Below are positions 61,832 to 64,000 of a stretch of 64,000 bases of DNA, in pieces. The notes below the pieces were generated by a model, which saw nothing but the letters and a program-made list of their open reading frames with translations, was not told the origin of the DNA and searched no databases. The translations under genes and the position numbers were made by a program. How positions within the stretch are numbered: position 1 is the first letter of the stretch; each line of letters starts with the position of its first letter. Source of the DNA: Aquilaria yunnanensis (taxonomy: Eukaryota; Streptophyta; Magnoliopsida; Malvales; Thymelaeaceae); the NCBI GenBank assembly GCA_039654915.1, contig CM077597.1, positions 80,354,001-80,418,000 of the forward strand. Direction: 5' to 3'.

Positions 61832-63189
61832 AAAAAGCAATTTTGGTTTGAATCCTCGGTTCCAACAGCCTCACTCAGGTTTGATCATCCTCCAGTACCA
61901 ATCTTGTCATCACCTGGGTTAGGTTGACTGCCTCCTGGGTTAGTGTCGTTGCATGGTTAGATTTGCTGCTGTCCTCATCCATTAGCAATTTCATCATAGC
62001 CTGGGCCCAAATTGTTGTCCTCTTCTAGTAGTGAGTTCGATTCATCATCGTCCGTTTGTTCGCCATTGCTATCCTTCTCCCCTGCAGCGTTACCCTAATC
62101 GGAGTCCAATTCACCCACCCTCCTCATCTGGCTAGCCTTTGTATTGGCCTAGGTCTGATTTGCACCCTCCTCTAGTGACATTTTTATAGTTGTTTAGGTC
62201 CAAGCCTCTACCGCAGCCGTCAATTCTTGTGCCTTTGTCCTCACCTAAGTTTGGTTGCTCATTGCCTTTTTCTCCACCTTGGTCTAGGTCTACAGGATGG
62301 TGATTTCCACTTTCTCAAGCAGCTGTAAATCAAGGGAAAATATGGAAAATTGTTGGATATTTTTAGGTTTTTTGGTATGTGAGCAAACCCATATGTTGCA
62401 AAGAAAGAAGGACAAAGGGAGTATTAACTAAAGCTATCTATATTACTACTTCTTTAGGTTAAGGGTCGATTTTTTCTCTTGGCCCAGAAAGCATTCATAA
62501 CAACAAAAAAAATGGTACAATTACGCAATATTATATTTTGATCTTCAAACTTTGAAACGAGTTATTTTTGTCACTTTATCCCAGTAAAACATAAAAGATG
62601 TTTTAAACATTCGGTTTTTACTTTTCAAGCCCCCAAACTTGCATGATTTACAGTGGAGATCCAGTTTATGCTTGAATCCTAAATTAAATTAGCTACTAAC
62701 AACTATGAAATGTTACAATTTTTTCATAACTTTTGAATTGATCATGACTTAGCTTTGATTTCATAATTTTCTAACATCTTTTTTCTATATAAATATAATC
62801 AATATGAAAAATTTATATCTTCGTTGGTAGACTAGTGACAAAGTGTGAGTCGATTACTAGTGATTATCCTAGACCGGAACATCTAAAATGACTTGTAACT
62901 AACTGGTATATTCTAGTGTGCACCATCTTACTTCCTCATCCAATCCTATGCTTTCAACCACGTGGTTTGAAAGTAAATTAGGGAAATATGTTACTCATCT
63001 TAGGCTACACGAACTACTAATTTTTTTCCATGAGGTATGTATGTTTTTCTTCAACAATCAGAGTGAGAAATAATAGTGTTTTTGCGCCCCAGGCCTGACC
63101 AAACAAAACTAACTCCATTCCGTATCAATAATTCGAGCCATTGGGTCATGGGTGCCCACGTCAAGTCATCAACAGGCTGTTAATGACTT
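61832..63189. other. Intergenic DNA, no supported gene
   Basis: 61850-62330 is GC-richer with recurring CCTGGGTTAG / CTCATCC phrases and may be a retrotransposon gag relic, but no domain is legible. The rest is AT-rich and unremarkable. Confidence 0.4.
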
Positions 63190-63345
63190 TTTTAACTCAG
63201 AATATTAACACTACTAGTTAAAGACTTTTTTAAAGAAAGAGAAAGAGATGAAGGAGGGCTTGAAACCTAGAATTAATGGGTGAAGGAGCCCTATGTCCCT
63301 TGCACTTGTCAATTGACCTGGTAATGAGGGACTGTTAAGACTTGA
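63190..63345 (-). mobile_element. SINE-like copy (same family as 44400-44545)
   Basis: On the minus strand: GGTCAATTGACAAGTGCAAGG, then TCTAGGTTTCAAGCCCTCC (B-box-like), then a C/T-rich tract and ATATTCTGAGT. This follows the copy at 44545-44400 step by step. Confidence 0.5.
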
Positions 63346-64000
63346 GATTAGTTTGTCCCAGTCACATGAGTTGGCTAAGGGACATCTATGTAATGATGGA
63401 TGTCTAGAGTTCGCCAATAGTCTCCCCCACTTCATATAATGTCCTAAAAATACTATTTTGAGTATCTTTTGGGTTTCGAAAAAACTGGTATTATTCCTTG
63501 CCTCTTAGATACAAATGTCTCCTAATCTTTGTACCTTGTAAACAATACTTCTGATTACTAAAAAAAAAAAAAAACTAATGGAAATTGTAGAGGGAGAACT
63601 ACAATTCACATCCTAGAGGTATTATCAAGTATGTATTTGTTACATAAGTTTGGAAGACCAACACTATCCCCCTCCCCACCATAGCTTCGCTCATCAGCTC
63701 CATTCCTTTTTCCCTTAAGATCGTGGACCCAAATGTTTTAATTGACCTTTAAAGATTCATAGTTGGCAGATCAACCCCTAGACTTGTAATTTGATTCAGT
63801 AGACCAACGACCCAAGGAACTCGTCATCAAATGTTGTCCTTTCTTCAGGCCGTACCACGGTCTCCAAATGCCATTCCCATCCCTCGCACTTTCTTGGCCC
63901 TGCTATTTGTTAGTTTAGGTTAGAGCCTTACCGCAGGATACTAGTTTTGGAGACAAATAAAAGAGGGCAAATAGAGTATTTGTCTCCAATAATTATATTC
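63346..64000. other. Intergenic DNA to the window end
   Basis: No gene or repeat I can support; a poly-A run lies near 63560-63574. Confidence 0.4.

Overview
This window is nuclear DNA of a flowering plant, most likely a eudicot. It is AT-rich and spliced plant genes sit among LTR retrotransposons, CACTA and Mutator-like transposons, MITEs and SINE-like copies. Nothing in the sequence fixes the species.

Five host genes can be supported. (1) 9946-10628, minus: a two-exon gene for a secreted, eight-cysteine, defensin-like protein of about 181 aa. (2) 14492-15058, plus: an intact single-exon dirigent protein of 188 aa. (3) 15373-17991, minus: four small coding exons for a TFIIIC subunit 6-like protein of about 152 aa. 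(4) 22378-28163, plus: six exons for an RCC1-repeat protein of about 479 aa with an F-box-like N-terminus. (5) 45164-46702, minus: two exons for a CBS-domain protein of about 403 aa resembling CBSX5/CBSX6. The five have unrelated roles (extracellular defence or cell wall, Pol III transcription, an RCC1 propeller, energy or redox sensing). Apart from sharing an interval they show no functional link.

The rest is mostly mobile DNA. A Ty1/copia element (2377-8374) has 194-bp LTRs and was later interrupted by a 1.43-kb solo LTR with a perfect 5-bp target duplication. Two related Mutator-like elements are nested (18920-21409 around 19167-20505); each carries its own codon-phased minisatellite (30-bp and 24-bp periods). 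A LINE fragment lies at 34620-35360 and a decayed Ty3/gypsy body at about 36830-39475. A Tourist-like MITE sits at 44622-44780. A 2.7-kb inverted-repeat element (47815-50530) has arms built from ~165-bp tandem repeats. A complete but dead 9.2-kb CACTA element (52640-61831) carries both a TNP2-type transposase and a second, transposase_24-type gene. All seven of the in-frame stops found in it can be explained by C-to-T or G-to-A transitions.

The most novel-looking items are the small cysteine-rich gene, whose splice acceptor lies inside a 54-bp tandem duplication, the large inverted-repeat element, and the nested repeat-carrying Mutator-like pair. Spliced exons were placed by reading GT/AG borders, frame and family motifs by eye. 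No alignment or database search was run.
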